DNA of 64,000 nt, taken from positions 1,059,001 to 1,123,000 of the forward strand of contig LR746266.1 of assembly GCA_902729315.2 (NCBI GenBank), given 5' to 3'. The stretch is from Spirodela intermedia. Its lineage: Eukaryota; Streptophyta; Magnoliopsida; Alismatales; Araceae. A program made the position numbers and the translations under genes. Numbering within the stretch: the stretch's first letter is position 1; the number at the start of each line of letters is the position of its first letter. Shown here piece after piece: positions 33,406 through 49,826 of the stretch. The notes under the pieces were generated by a model that did no database searches, was not told where the DNA came from, and saw only the letters and a list, made by a program, of their open reading frames with translations.

Positions 33406-36400
33406 ATTGATTTGACTCATACAAGAGTACAACGAAAGTTATTTTTATAAGAAACAACATAGCTTGCAAAGTAGTTAGCATTGATTTGGTGAAGGTTTAG
33501 ATGTTTGATGGAGTGGTCCAAGAGCTTAAAAATGTTCTTCATGTTCCAGCATTGTACCACAATTTAATTTCACTTAGAGTATTAGAAGCAAATATATGTT
33601 GTTTCAAATGAGAGAATGAGATCTTCAAAATTATCAAATAAATGCTCGTTGTGATGAAAGTAAGATGTCAACGAGTGAATATTTACAAACTTGAGCTGAG
33701 TACCATTATAGGTGGAACTATGTTATGACATTAGATGATTCAATGATTGATGAGACTCTTTTATGGCACTTATGATTGAGTCATATGAGTAAGACAAGTA
33801 TGTAGAAGCTACATACATGAGAATTATGACATGGTGTGAAAATTTGTAAATTAAATTTTTGCAAGTACTGTATCATAAAAAAATAGTACAAGATGACGCT
33901 TAAGGCAGCAAAGTATGATACAGATATTGTGCTAGATTATATTCATTCAAATGTGTCTGGTCCGATTGATATGAAGTCAATACATAGTGTTCATTATTTT
34001 TTGACCTTTGTTAAAGATTTTTCCAAGGAAGTCTACATATTCTTTTTAAAGCACAAATCAGAAGTATTTGCAAAGTTGAAGACTTTGTGTGCGAAGGTGG
34101 AGAATCAGATGAGAAAGAAGATCAAAGCCTTGTCACTAATAATAGTACGTAATTTAAGAATTTTGAATTTGATCAATTTTGTGATGAGCATAATATTCAA
34201 TGTTATTATATGATGAAGAAGACTACATAGTAGAATAGTGTTACTGAGCGGATGAACTGCACAATTATTGAGAGAGCACAGCATTTACAACTGAATGTTG
34301 ACTTGTCCAAAAAGTTTTAGATGGAAGTTGTGAGTATGGTGGCTTATTTGGTGAACATATCACTAAATTCTACTTTTAATGGGAAGGTTGTTGAAGAAAT
34401 ATAGATTGAAAATTTTGTTGACTATTTAAATTTACATATATTTAGATGTTTAGGATATGTCCTTACACTTGTTGATGAGAAATTAAAGCTAGATCTAAAG
34501 TTGAGAAAATATATCTTCTTTAGTTATAGCACTAGCGTGAAGGGATATCAACTTTAAAATTTAGAGATGAAAAAGGTTATTTTCAATAGGAATGTGGTCT
34601 TTGATGAACATCACATATTAAAGTCATTTTCTATATATTACAAAGTTCAGGAATCTAATAATACTCGTGTTGAAGACAAAGTAAAGCTAGAGGTAGAGAC
34701 TGTGCAAAGTCCTCCTAGTTTTGTTATAAGTGAAAAATGAATTGTAGAATCCTCAAATATTTCTGATTGTATTACTACTAGACAAAGTAGGCATGAAGTA
34801 AGATATCTTACTTGTCTTGATGATTATGTTACCTTTGTATTATTTATAGGAGATGACAAGCCCATAACTTTTCAAAAAGTAATTAATTGTCCTAAAAAAG
34901 ATAAATAACTATAAAAAATGTCTGAAGAGTAAGCATCTTTAGACAAGAACTACACTTAAAAATTAATGAATCTTCTTACAAAGAATTAAGCTATTGAGTA
35001 CAAATAGATATACATCAACCACAATACAAAGTAAGGTTTATTCCAAAAGGTTTTACATAGAAGTAAAGAATTAATTATATAAATATTTTTTTACTTGTTG
35101 TGAAACACATGTATATTTATTTAGTGTTAACTATTATTGTACATGAAGATATAGAGCTTGAGAAACTAGATGTGAAGACCACATTCTTCGATGAAGATTT
35201 AAAGAAAATTATTTACATGTAATAGTTAGAGGGTTTCATTGTGTAGGGGCCATAATATCTTTTTTGTCAACTAAAAAAGTTCATTTATGGGTTAAAGCAA
35301 GCATCAAAGCAACAGTACAAGAAGTTTGACTCTTATATATTGAAGATTGACTATATGAGATGTAATTTTAACTATTGTATTTATATGAAAACTTGTGATG
35401 ATAGTTTTCTGATTATTTTAATGCTCTATGTTGATGAGACATTAATTGTTTTAAAAAAATCACATGAGATCACTAGATTGAAGTCACTATTGAGTAGAGA
35501 ATTTGACATGAAGAATCTTAGTGTGGCAAAGAAGATTATTAGGATGGAGATCTATAAAGACCAAGAGTTAAGTCAATTATAGTTAACTCAAAAGAATTAT
35601 CTCTTGTAGATGATTAATCTATTTGGCATGAGTAACACTAAAATAGTGAGCATTCTTATGACTAATTATTTCAAATTATTTATTACTTAGTGTCTAACAT
35701 CTAAGAAAGATATTACTGAGATAAAGTAAATTTCTTATACTAGTGTGGTTGGCTCTCTCATGTATGCTATGATCTATAAAGACTAAATATTATTCATGTA
35801 GTCAGGCTTATTAGCAGGTTTACGAGTAATCTAGGAAATGAACATTAGAACGTAGTAAAGTGAATTCTTTAATATTTAAAGAGTTCTTTAGATTTTTAGA
35901 ATATATTTTGACTAGTAAACTTATCTTTTTACTATTGGCTTTGTTGATGCAGATTTTGTTGAGGATTTAAATCATCGAAGATCTATGACATGATATATTT
36001 TCACTGTGACTGACGAACCTACGAACTAGAAGTCTACACTTCAGACTACTATCGCATTGTCTACAACTAAGGCGGAGTACGTGACAACTACTAAAGCAGC
36101 TAAGGAGGCCTTATGATTGAAGAGATTGTTGAGCAAACTTGAGATCTAATAGGGTGAAGTTCTTCTACATTATGATAGTCACAATGTTATTGCTTGACAA
36201 AGAATCAAGTCTATTATGATAGTCTACATTATGATCGAAATATATTGATATGCAGTATCATAAGATCTATGAATTAGTAAATTTTAGTGATATCTCTCTA
36301 GAGAAGGTTCACATTGAGAAAAATCTTTTGAATATGTTGATGAAGATCATCACAGTAGAGAAGTTTAAATATTATTTGAATTTGATTTATACTGTAGGTA

Positions 36401-36467
36401 CCTTGCAAAAGGTGGAGAACTTATTGTATAAATAGACATCAACTCTAGGTGTAGCAATGTGGAGTTT

Positions 36468-37115
36468 TTATGGTGGTGTCAGTCCATCATGACTTACTCA
36501 TTCAAGAGACATGCGAGGAATTACCTCCCATCTCAACTATTCAAGAGAAGTAAGAGAGAGCCTCTCCTATCTTATTCACTCGAGAGACATACAAAGTGTG
36601 AGAGATGATTGTCACCTCATCTATTTTGACCTATTCAAGGGTTGTGTAAGGAGAGAACGAGTAGGAAATGAGAGAAGTTAAAGCCATCACCTCCAAAATG
36701 TGTGGGCTTACCTGCACATAGATCAAGATGTCTCCTTTTAGTGGGTAGTTATATTTCATATTTTCTATAAATAAGATATGTATTTCTCCTTTTTTAAGTA
36801 CAACATACAATGAGATTTTTCTCTCTCTTGATTTTATTATCTCTCTCTATCAATTATCTTCTTCTTTTTTGGTATCTCTTCTTTATTCTATTACATGTAA
36901 AGTCTTTACAGAAGTAAATAAGAGTTTATTGTTGACTCTCTAATTCGTGAGTCATTTAGAGGGCATTGAAACATGAATTAGAAGTGTCTGGTGGAAGTTT
37001 TATTCTCATCAAGATTCTTGATAACTTGGTGATTTCTCTTCTATTTATTTTCATTGATATTCAGAAATTAAGTTTTCTTTGTTATTATGATTCTGTTTGC
37101 ACATTTATTTTTACA
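36468..37115 (+). repeat. 3' LTR of Tork-like copia element
   Basis: About 648 bp, from a degenerate TGTTGG (TTATGG) to TTACA. It carries a TATA box at about 36,763. It is preceded by a short purine-rich gtggag remnant of the polypurine tract. Confidence 0.88.

Positions 37116-37118
<3 letters not shown>

Positions 37119-37208
<90 letters not shown>
37119..37208. repeat. (CT)n microsatellite
   Basis: About 90 bp of pure CT at the junction between the copia 3' LTR and the 3' flank of the BTB gene. It is the surviving right half of the CT tract into which the element inserted. Confidence 0.95.
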
Positions 37209-37210
<2 letters not shown>

Positions 37211-37482
37211 CTCGCTCGCTCTCCACTAGATGCAATGGAGAGAGGATGCTGAACTAGCTCTGTAGGTGGTCCTCACAGCTAACAATTATCAAGTTCAGGA
37301 CCAACCCAATCAAGATTTTCGAATAAACCTTGCACAGATAATGGCGAGAAAGCAAGGTTTGGAACATCACTTTCATGTTAGAAGATCATTCATTCTTTAG
37401 ACAACGACCCCGTGACGTGTGTTTAGATCTACATGACTGTAAGAAGAGAGGAGAAACTCAGAGATTGAAGACAGCCCGGCGT

Positions 37483-39152
37483 TCATTGTGAGTTCTCCGG
37501 GCGGCCATCACAGGCCACTGAAGCTCTTTTATCCCGCATCCCCCTCAACAGCATCCTGGTGATCTCCACGCAAAGGTGGGCGTTCTTGAGGGCGAAGTCA
37601 TCGAAGCGGCTGGAGAAGACGATGTCCTCGGCGTGCTCCACAATGGCGCTCATGGCCGTCCGCCTAAGCGTCTCGCTGGCGCAGGCCTCTGAGACCTCCA
37701 GCACCTCCAGCGCGTTGGCGGCGGTCAGCGTGCCGTGTATCCGGCTCTCGCAGAAGCTCTTCAGGAAGGGGACGTCGTACTTGTCGGCGGCCAGCAGCAG
37801 TGCGCAGGCGTGCCTGCCGGCGTCGTCCTCCGAGATCGTTCCTCGGTAGAGGAACTCCAAGAGGCACTGGAGCTGGTCGTGGTTCAGCTCCGGGAGGGAG
37901 ATAGCAACGCTCGGCGGCGCCTTGCACTCGTCGGACATCAGCACGGTCTTGAATATCTCCGACCTCGCCGCCTGAGACATACGAACACAGGCGACATAGA
38001 TGAGGGTGGGTCGAATCTCCCCGTCCGCAGCCAGTCCCACAAATCACAATAATGGGCCGGGATGTTCTTAGCCCGCCCAATTACACAGTTGGGCTTGGGA
38101 AGAAAATTCGAGCCAGCCCAGGTAGACCGTAATTTGGGCTTTGGAAGAAAATGGCCTTACAAACGATACGCGGTTCCCTAGGATTTCTTATCAATTAAAA
38201 CCTTCAAAATGCGATTTTAATATCTAACTCAGACAGCCGAATCAGTGTTATATTTTTTATCAAAAGTATTACATCCTATTTTATGTGAAGTTACTTATAA
38301 TAAAAATATATATATTTGTCGAACATATCAGAGTAAGACAGTCAATACTTAAAATCGATGTATTATAAATATAGTAAGTTTATATGTAACACGACTCTTA
38401 TTTTCAGATAACTACTACAAAACTCCGGATTATCAGGGGTGTCCGAAGGCGGGCTCGGCTTAAGGCTAATCGCGAGAGAGAGAATGAGAGAGAGAGAGAG
38501 AGAGAGAGGTTTTGCATTGGTGGGCTACCTCTTAACCCTAGCCGACCCAGTGACACCTCGTTGAATGACTGCAAATGATAAGGAACTGAGTTGAAGGGAT
38601 ACCAGCAAGGCTCTGTGGGCGGGTATGGCTGCTCCGCCACCTCCCGGTTGCACCAGAATATCTGTGTGCAGGGCATCCGTCAGCGCTGCCACAAAGCCGC
38701 CGAGGAACTCCGCCTTCCTGTTCAACGCCTTCTCCATCTCCTTCATCTCCTTCATCCACTTGAAAACATTCGATAACCCCTGCAGAGAAAGCAATCAAGG
38801 CCATCATCAGAAGACGAGCTCGGGGGGGGCGGCGCAAACTGGTGGAACATATAGTCTCTCCCTTCAGACCCGGAAGACGATCGAAGAGGCCGAAGAAAAT
38901 CCATAAATCTGATCCTCAGTTCTTTGGGAAATCACGATCAAAACGGAGCCTCGGATAATCAGAAGAACCAGGGAAGCGGGGGACACTTACCTTCACGGCG
39001 GCCGGCGTACTCCCCTCGTCGGAGGACCTCCCATTCTCGAGATCGTTCAAGAAGACGATCATGCACCTAGCTCCCTCGTAGCAAGACACGCAGATGGAGT
39101 TCCTCGGCAACCGGAAACCCACCGCCGTGGGGCTACAGACGCAGCAATCCAT
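37483..39152 (-). CDS. BTB/POZ domain protein, At3g56230-like (three exons)
   Basis: Three exons on the minus strand, all joined in phase 0: 39,152-38,991 (54 codons), 38,779-38,603 (59 codons) and 37,971-37,483 (162 codons plus stop), giving 275 aa, close to the Arabidopsis homologue. Donors are GTAAGT and GTATCC; acceptors are CTGCAG and TCTCAG. The N-terminus has paired cysteines (CCVC and CVSC) that could bind zinc. A charged helical stretch (KWMKEMKEMEKAL, about residues 61-73) precedes the BTB fold (about 92-200), which starts HTDILVQPGG and includes IPAHRALLAARSEIFK, LLEFLYRGTI and LLAADKYDVPFLK. BTB proteins of this kind typically dimerise and may act as substrate adaptors for CUL3 ubiquitin ligases; that role is inferred. 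Intron 2 (631 bp) contains a (GA)n run. A truncated copy of its 3' end lies at 4.06-4.46 kb. Confidence 0.92.
38476..38509. repeat. (GA)n microsatellite in BTB intron 2
   Basis: Short, nearly pure GA run within intron 2 of the BTB gene; CT on the transcribed sense strand. Confidence 0.9.
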
Positions 39153-40423
39153 GCCCCCTCCCCCCCTTCCGGGGTGTTCTTCTACGAGAAATCTTCATAT
39201 AGGCGTTGAAGGGCCGTTCCTACCGATTTCTTAATTACATGGCAATCACTGGCAAGTTAGGGACGGCAAACCACCAGAAGAAGAGGGACCCATGTGGGCG
39301 AATGCCGCCGAGACGGTATACTGCTTTAATTAATCCGTGAAAGCTAAGTTGAAACTATGTGCAGAATATTATACTCATTTTATCCGTTCCCGCCGGTTTT
39401 GAGCTAGATGATATATGTTTAAAACAAAAAGAAAAAAAAACGAGCCAGGGATCTATATTCTTGAATATCCAATCTCTGCAGAATATAAGATGAGATGGGT
39501 CTAGGTGTTCCTTAGAAAATGGCCAATATTTATATTCCAACAACTGCGTAGGAAAAATACAAATTTATGATTAAAGAATCAAGATTGCCGCACAAGGAAT
39601 CCTTCAACGTAATTTTCTTGAATGTCCTGCGACATCACCTCCAGTCTTCGAATTGGAGGGGTAGGAGGTCGACTGTCGGGCTATCAAGTCTGGTTACGTG
39701 TGGGTGACAGCCCGGCGGCCTGACGGGGACGGCCGAACCCCGTCGGCGGAGAAGCACGAATCTCCGCCGCGGTGGGCGGCGCCGTGTTTTGGTCACCTGG
39801 CCACGTCTCGACGGAGGACCCCCCAACGACCGGCTGGCGAAATCCACCGGGGCCCTCATCCTGTCCCCGTCCGGCGTCTCTGGTCAGCTAGAATGTCCTC
39901 AAGCGTGCGAATATATTGAAAAGATGATGTCTAGTGAGAACAGTTAATCATTCAAAACAATAAAATTATTCCTCCCCGGGGCGGGATCCCTTCTCTACCC
40001 CGAGCTCATGAATCTTTCTCAAGGCCCGGACTTGACCCGGAAAGGATGTAGGCGAGAGAGAGAGAGAGAGAGAGAGAGATGCTGGGACGTGCAAGGATCG
40101 AAAGCTCTGCCTGCATCCACCGAATCCAACCCAATTGTGGCAGTGGTTGGACCGGATTGGGAGGGGAATAAATAATTATTTTAAGCGGATTTAATAACTG
40201 CGTACCCACGGCTTATTTTATTAGCCTCTTTTTATTTTATTTAACTGGGGTTGGTCTGATCGATTACCACGGAATGAAGATTATTGCCCATGTACGCTAG
40301 TACAAATGTTCTCACACAACTATCACGATGTTACGTTTGCACGAGTAAGTTTAATGGGCCTGGTTGGGGCCTGTAGGGAATAAAATGGCTACGCTGCCGT
40401 CCTTCCCCCGTGGAAGCCCACTT

Positions 40424-40471
<48 letters not shown>

Positions 40472-40606
40472 CTCTCTCGCTAGCCAGCTAGTCTTGGGTG
40501 GGGCATCGGCCGGGCACCTCTTATCTGTATAAGACATTCTTCTTTTACGTTCTCACACAGTTCGCCATAAATTCCAGAGCTTTCCTCAAGCCATCCACCG
40601 GCTCAG
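39153..40606. other. Upstream region of BTB gene; microsatellites
   Basis: Promoter-side DNA of the minus-strand BTB gene, with a GC-rich patch (39,630-39,900) whose open frames show no domain. It holds a (GA)n run at about 40,050-40,079 and a (CT)n run at about 40,434-40,468. No gene can be supported. Confidence 0.5.
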
Positions 40607-40846
40607 ATGCCGGAGCGGCCTCCAGAGAAATGGAGCTCCATGACTGAAGCAATGGGGAATTCTACCGGCCTTCTAAGCCGGAAGGATGGCTCCTCATCGG
40701 AGGGTGAAACAGAACTTCCGCATGCATCCTGCACCGGCAACCATGAGCTGGGAAGGAAAGGCTGCCGCCGGCCATGGCCGGCGCGGAGAATAGAAAACGG
40801 ACGGCTACCTGACGGTGGGTCGGTCGCCTGGGTCTTACCTGTCTGA
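40607..40846 (+). CDS. Possible small protein, unrecognised
   Basis: A 79-codon frame starting MPERPPEKWSSM. It follows a (CT)n tract of the kind common in plant 5' leaders and a weak TATA-like motif (tgtataaga, near 40,527). The protein is Ser, Gly and Arg rich with no recognised domain. A 122-codon frame also runs antisense (40,603-40,971), with a good minus-strand splice donor (GACAGGTAAGAC near 40,843), so the true gene, if any, may be on the other strand. Treat as a candidate only. Confidence 0.22.
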   Translation: MPERPPEKWSSMTEAMGNSTGLLSRKDGSSSEGETELPHASCTGNHELGRKGCRRPWPARRIENGRLPDGGSVAWVLPV

Positions 40847-41099
40847 CGCCGGGTTTGACGAAGGCTTCTCTTCCGACGGCGGTAGGCGAGAGCGCCCATC
40901 GCCGCGGAGCAGAAAGCTGGCCGCTTTTCGTTTCTCAGCGATATAACAGAGCTTGAGATGGGAAAACCCACCCCCTTAGAGCCCTTCTTCTGTGTGCCAA
41001 GGTCCGGTAACGAGGAGGTCCCCAGGATCGATGGAGGGGAAAGAGAGCGGTTAGAAGGGGAAGGGAGGGAGGGGTAAATTTACAAATATCTAAGAGTAA

Positions 41100-42767
41100 G
41101 GAATCGTCTGTAGGATACGTTGCTGCGGTGGGTGCTCAGCCGGTTCCGAAGGCTTCCATTCTTCATTATTGCACGTCAAAAAAGTACTAATTGTACAAAT
41201 CCTATCCTGAAGACATTTTATAATTAAGCCCTCTTTATATCAGGTATATCCGATATAAGCCGGGTTATCGCGTTCTGCTGAGGGCCTCGATCATACAGTA
41301 AGAGTAAATATATAATTAAAAGTTTCATGTGAAAGCTTTCGGGGTGGAGTGCAATTTAGCTTAAGGCCCTATCCCACCGGTGACTTTGCAGGGCTCAGAC
41401 CTCGGCCCAATAAGGCGACGATGCAGCCGACCACGGAGGAGTAAATTTCCTTTAGGCCCAATAAGGGCCCATTAAACTATCTAAAACCCGTTTAATGCCT
41501 CGTGTAGTGTTCTACACCTGGATTGGACTCGGTAGCCAAATGAACCAGATAGACCAAACTTTGATAAATCTTAATCGGATATAAAACCCAATAAATGATG
41601 TTTATGCAACCTCAAATAGATTGCGAATGACCAGTTACTATGTGATCATCAAGGATATGTATACAAGAAACACGTTAATATAGTTTAGCTCCATAGAGAA
41701 AAAAATTAAAATATTGTCTAGACTACGCCTTTTAGGTCAAAAGGGAAGACCATGACTCAAACACGGTTTTGGCATTACTTGGTTCACTAGTAAAGCCAAT
41801 ATGATTGACTCTTTTGTGAGGGACAGATAATCTATGTCACTAACAATTGAAATAATGTGACATATGGTGGAGTAAATAGGATAGATTGGGTCAGCATTGA
41901 AAACTCCTATCGTACTATCATCCCATGTGACTCCCTCTCGGTCATGCATATCCTCCTCTCTCTCTCTCCCTCTCTCCCCCCCCTTCCTAAAAGAAAACTC
42001 TCTTTGTTATCATAAGATGGTCTTCCTATCATTTTATAATAAGAAATCATTAAAATATAGATAATTCTATTTTAGTTTTAGAAAGAACATAGAATGAAAA
42101 TAGGATAAGAAAAAAATATGATTTAGTATCGATTTCTCAAAGATATTCGTGTAGAAAAATAAAGATGTATATAATGTAATTTAAATTTCTTGAAAAGGTA
42201 AAATATTTTATCTTATTGTGTTTTCAAAAACGTTTGGCCATTAGTCCAGGATGACCGCTAACATGTGAAATGTTATAGTGTTGACCGTTGGGGCATTGGT
42301 GCGCCCATAGTGGAGGACCCCACCACCATGACTCGTATTTGCCCTTTTTGAAAGCCAAAAACGTGGAAAGCACAACAGCAGACGTTGGATTGCAAGTTTG
42401 GAATACCTGAAGAGTGCATTTGGGCAACTGGGCACCTTGTTAGAAAGGCATATTTAATATTGTTCTTCCATGAATCTCACATCTACTAAAAATAATTAAG
42501 AATTATATGATGGTGTCCATCTCCTCATTTCATAAATTTCATTTTAGAGATACTTCAAACCAAAGCCAAAGGCTGTGTGGATGGATCATGTAAGATTAGA
42601 GTCTAGCTTGACCTGATTTTCATTAGCTAAGAGATATAGTTAAGCCCATCCTAAAATAACCTTGTCCTTATTGGATCCGTCTTAGCACTTCACAAACCTC
42701 TCCTTCTCTACATGTCATGAGCTAATTTTGTTATTATGTGACTGTCTGATGATTAGTTACGTGGAAT

Positions 42768-42771
<4 letters not shown>
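41100..42771. other. Intergenic, no gene seen
   Basis: AT-rich, no domain-bearing frame, no recognisable transposon ends. Short CT runs near 41,955 and from 42,772. Confidence 0.5.
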
Positions 42772-42823
<52 letters not shown>

Positions 42824-42840
42824 CTCTCCTGTGACTGCAG

Positions 42841-42994
42841 AGAGGAAGTTGGACTGGAGACAAGTTCTCATCTTGTAAAAAGTATTGGGCTAGCTGGCCC
42901 TGAAAGGTACTCTTTGAGACTTGCCGAGCGGCTTTATAAGAGACCTAGTATCAGGGACAAAGTGAAGGAATCAGGGCTAATCACAGTGATATGA
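42841..42994 (+). pseudogene. Orphan candidate terminal exon, unrecognised protein
   Basis: A (CT)n tract (42,772-42,820) followed by gtgactgcag makes an excellent splice acceptor. After it, 154 bases stay open to a TGA and encode a natural-looking C-terminus (containing GPERYSLRLAERLYKRPSIR and ending ESGLITVI). I do not recognise the family. No upstream exons were found within the preceding 1.5 kb, so this is either the last exon of a gene with a long intron or, more likely, a displaced fragment. The strand and frame are supported by composition only. Confidence 0.35.
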
Positions 42995-44049
42995 ATGCCT
43001 GTTCTGTTCCTGAATTCAAGTAGCACGTGGGTGCTCCCCTTGTTTGCTGATCCGAAATTGAATACAAACGAGGGTTAAGGTTACTCCAGGCTGCGTTGCT
43101 CGATGGAAGAAGTTGATCTGGGTAGTGAAGCTGGACGCATTGTATCAGTTTACTCTGTATATTGTACCTGTTTCTTCGATATTGGAACAAACCTGAGTGG
43201 CAAGCTCCCCTGCCACCACGTACCTCCACAAGCCCAATATTATATAACATGTAAGGGTATTTGGGGACTGTGAGTATCGTTTCACTCTTGATTTGGATGC
43301 ACGTACAAGACTTCTGGAAGCCTCAATTGGGTTTCGCCTTCACCACTTCATAATAAAAATGAACCACAAGACCAGTTCGAGGATAAGATCTCTCAATCCA
43401 TACGCTTACGTCGAAAGAGACCATAAATTTGGATTTTATATAGAACCCTTCACTTATAAAGTAAAAAGAGCGTTACTATAGTTCCTTGCCACCATGCATG
43501 CGCCCACGGCACCAAATCATGAAAGAAAGGGCCTTTGAATGATGGTCTCTTCGGTAGGTTTGAAGTTCGGCAGGCTATCATGCGTGCCGGCTAGGCCATA
43601 AACAACAAGAACACAGTTCAATGCGTGCCTTAGTAAATTGACTTGAGAGGGGATCATCTAAAGGTACCCCTGTTCATACCGTCTAGTCAATCCAACGATC
43701 AAGAGCTACGATCCTCCGAATCTGACGGAGAGAAGTCCACTATCCACAACACCACCTAGTCTCTTCTCTCTTCTGATACCAATGAGGTCTGCTTACGTAA
43801 GGAATATGGACTCATGGAGTCCATCTTTCTCGTGGCCTCCACTAGGTCTCCACCGTTCTCCGGATCTCCTCATGGTGGGGGTTGGCGGGATTAGGCGTCC
43901 GCTATCATTATCCTGTGGCCAGGATGGACGAGCCCCACCTTCCATTCTTGTATCTCGCAAGCTTTGACGACGGAGGCGAGGTTTTGGCTTAGTAGGAGGA
44001 TCGAGGCGGCTAGCAGTGATAGGCCAGCCAGAAGGCAACGTTTGCACCT

Positions 44050-44058
44050 TATATAAAT
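44050..44058 (+). promoter_or_regulatory. TATA box of peroxidase gene 1
   Basis: TATATAAAT, 63 bp before the ATG at 44,121. It fits a short 5' leader of about 35 nt. Confidence 0.75.
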
Positions 44059-44120
44059 ACATGTCGCTCGACGGTTCATGTTGCGCCTATGCTCTCTCCT
44101 CCTCAAGCACTTCTTTGGCC

Positions 44121-46205
<2,085 letters not shown>

Positions 46206-46318
46206 TCAGTTCTGAGAAGCCACTGGTCGTCGTGATGATGTTTCGATACTAGTAGACGTGCGCGAGCATCTTGCTGAAACCAGTAAGATGAATGGTGTCG
46301 TAGTGCTTCCACAAGGGC

Positions 46319-46324
46319 AATAAA
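46319..46324 (+). terminator. Polyadenylation signal, peroxidase gene 1
   Basis: AATAAA about 115 bp downstream of the stop codon. Confidence 0.6.
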
Positions 46325-47733
46325 TCTGGTTTTATCCTATCATTGCAGATTATTGCTCCCATATGATGTGCGAATAATACAAAATATGTATACTAAATGT
46401 GTAAATATATATTTATAGAGAGAGGGATATATATTGGTACGAATACACATATAAATACCGATATCAATGGTAATATATAAATACCGTGAGGCGCCTGATT
46501 ATAAGGCTTTCTGCCCCAGACCCAACAAGGCCGTTTGAGTTGGGCTGTCCTAATCGTTACAAAAGTGATGAAGCCCATTGATGAAGGATCTCACTGATAT
46601 ATCATCTGTTATCGTCACCAAGTGTTAGGAGATCCCACAGAATGCATGGTCATAAAGGGAAGACGGGACAACGAAGGATATCGAAAGACCATAATTGTAA
46701 ATGCACCGCACAGTTAGGTAGGTTCTCTCATTCATATGTCCCTTTCTCTTTCATATGGTTATCTCTTTCTCTCATTATCCTTGAGGAAGGAGTCCCTCCT
46801 CTGTCTCTATATGTCTGTCTGTCTGTCTCTATCCCCCTCTCAGGAGGCTAGGGTGATTCCCCCTCCAACCCTTCAAAATATCAGGTGGTAGATGGGAGTG
46901 ATGGGGAAGATAGCTTTCATTCCAATAGAAAGTACTAATAACAGTAAGATGGCACCCATTAAGTGGTGGAAGTCGAATTTTCAGAACCTTTCGTCGGTCG
47001 GTCTTTCGGACGGCGAGGCAACCAAGTACATAGAAAACGACAGGATAATGGCCTTACGTCCAAGTCCATGGATTCCTTTTTTACAAGATGATTTCTAGTC
47101 CGACCAGTCGCAAGTCCTACAATAAGTGCCGCAGAAGGGCGTCATTGACGGAGGCAGAATGGACATGACGACGGGCTTCTAAGCGTCTAGACCTCAGGGA
47201 CAGACCTTAGCCTAGCCAATCTAACTTGAAATTATTGTCGATGTTCGAGCCTGAGAAGATTATTGTGGGCTGGGCCACGCTTCTGGATTATTCTAGCCCC
47301 GTCTCTCGAAAATCCCGAAGGCAATCCTTTCGATCTACTCCGACCAGACGACTTTAACCCCTCAATTGAAACATTTTCTTATTGGAAGCTCAGTTTTACT
47401 CTCTTGATACTTCATTAATTCAGATATCATCCCGTACTGTAATATACTTGATCAAAATATCATCTCATGTACTTGCGAGAAAGATATAGAGAACGCGAGT
47501 GGAGGGCTCATATAGCGGAACAAAGACGTAGGGTCAGGGTGCCGGCGGCCGGCAGATCTTATGTCACTTCGCGCTACAGCAATCGAATGGGGGGCAATGG
47601 AAGGCATAGCACTGATACGACCGACATCTAAGGAGTAATCGTACTCACCACGTGGGTGGGATTTCAATTTGTTGACCTTTCTAGTTTGTTACCGCCCCCA
47701 CCCCCTGGATCTCCATCCATTGAAGAATCATTC
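46325..47733. other. Intergenic region between the two peroxidase genes
   Basis: Serves as promoter region for gene 2. It holds a short GTCT repeat near 46,816. No gene or transposon recognised. Confidence 0.5.
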
Positions 47734-47742
47734 CTATAAATG
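47734..47742 (+). promoter_or_regulatory. TATA box of peroxidase gene 2
   Basis: CTATAAATG, about 80 bp before the ATG at 47,816. Confidence 0.7.
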
Positions 47743-47815
47743 CTACACCCTGAACACTAGGCAGCCACACGCTTAACGAGCCATTCGCTGCCACAGTCCA
47801 AAGCACCGGCCGCCG

Positions 47816-49274
<1,459 letters not shown>

Positions 49275-49296
49275 AGGGCACCCCAAGATCGAACCC

Positions 49297-49302
49297 AATA
49301 AA
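49297..49302 (+). terminator. Polyadenylation signal, peroxidase gene 2
   Basis: AATAAA 23 bp after the stop codon; close but usable. Confidence 0.5.
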
Positions 49303-49826
49303 GTAGGGAGATCCAATAATGTTTCCCTTGTTTCTGCAATCTGTTCGCTGTTCGCTTGTCGGCCTTCGTAAGTGGGGGAAGGGGGCGGCGGGGTGGAATG
49401 ATCTTCTAACCCTTGGCCTTCTGGTGATGTAATAATAACTCCTTTGCAGTGGAGTTTGGGGGGTACTTTCGATCGTCCAAATGTGAGCCGGTTTCAAGTT
49501 TTTAAGACGGAGAGTATCATTTCTCCATGGGCACATTCGCTTAGTGTCTTCATTGTTGTAAGAAAGTAACGGAGGATTTCGCTGGCGGAGGTGCTGATGG
49601 AGCACGCTCAGATGGGGGGCAAATTTTATTATAAAAATTACTATACAACGCGACTACTGTAGTCTTGACTTACTTGTGGAAACCTTTTCTTGCCAATGGC
49701 TAGGATTCTCTCAATACTAGGCATAGTTTTACTTTTTAGATAACATTACCAAGCATATGATTATGAAGATGAGACTATTTTATGCGCTGTAGATTGAACT
49801 TTAGTTGATTATTTTAGAATTTAAGA

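Larger units (their letters stand above)
30287..37115 (+). mobile_element. Degenerate Ty1/copia retrotransposon (plus strand, Tork-like)
   Basis: A 6,829-bp element with LTRs of about 630 and 648 bp. Visible coding remnants in order: a gag segment (31,338-31,592), a zinc-knuckle relic near 31,650-31,700 (CHKCHEKGHL then a stop), a post-protease segment near 33,460-33,580 (NVLHVPALYHNLISL), an integrase core (33,893-34,213, LDYIHSNVSGPID and FLKHKSEVFAKLK), reverse transcriptase near 35,150-35,580 (LDVKTTFF, FIYGLKQASK, LYVDETLIVL, KSLLSREFDMKNL) and RNase H near 35,940-36,110. Many in-frame TAG/TAA replace Gln or Trp codons, as expected of methyl-cytosine decay. A foreign block interrupts the protease. 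Flanks CTCTT and CTCCT resemble a decayed target duplication within (CT)n. Confidence 0.92.
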
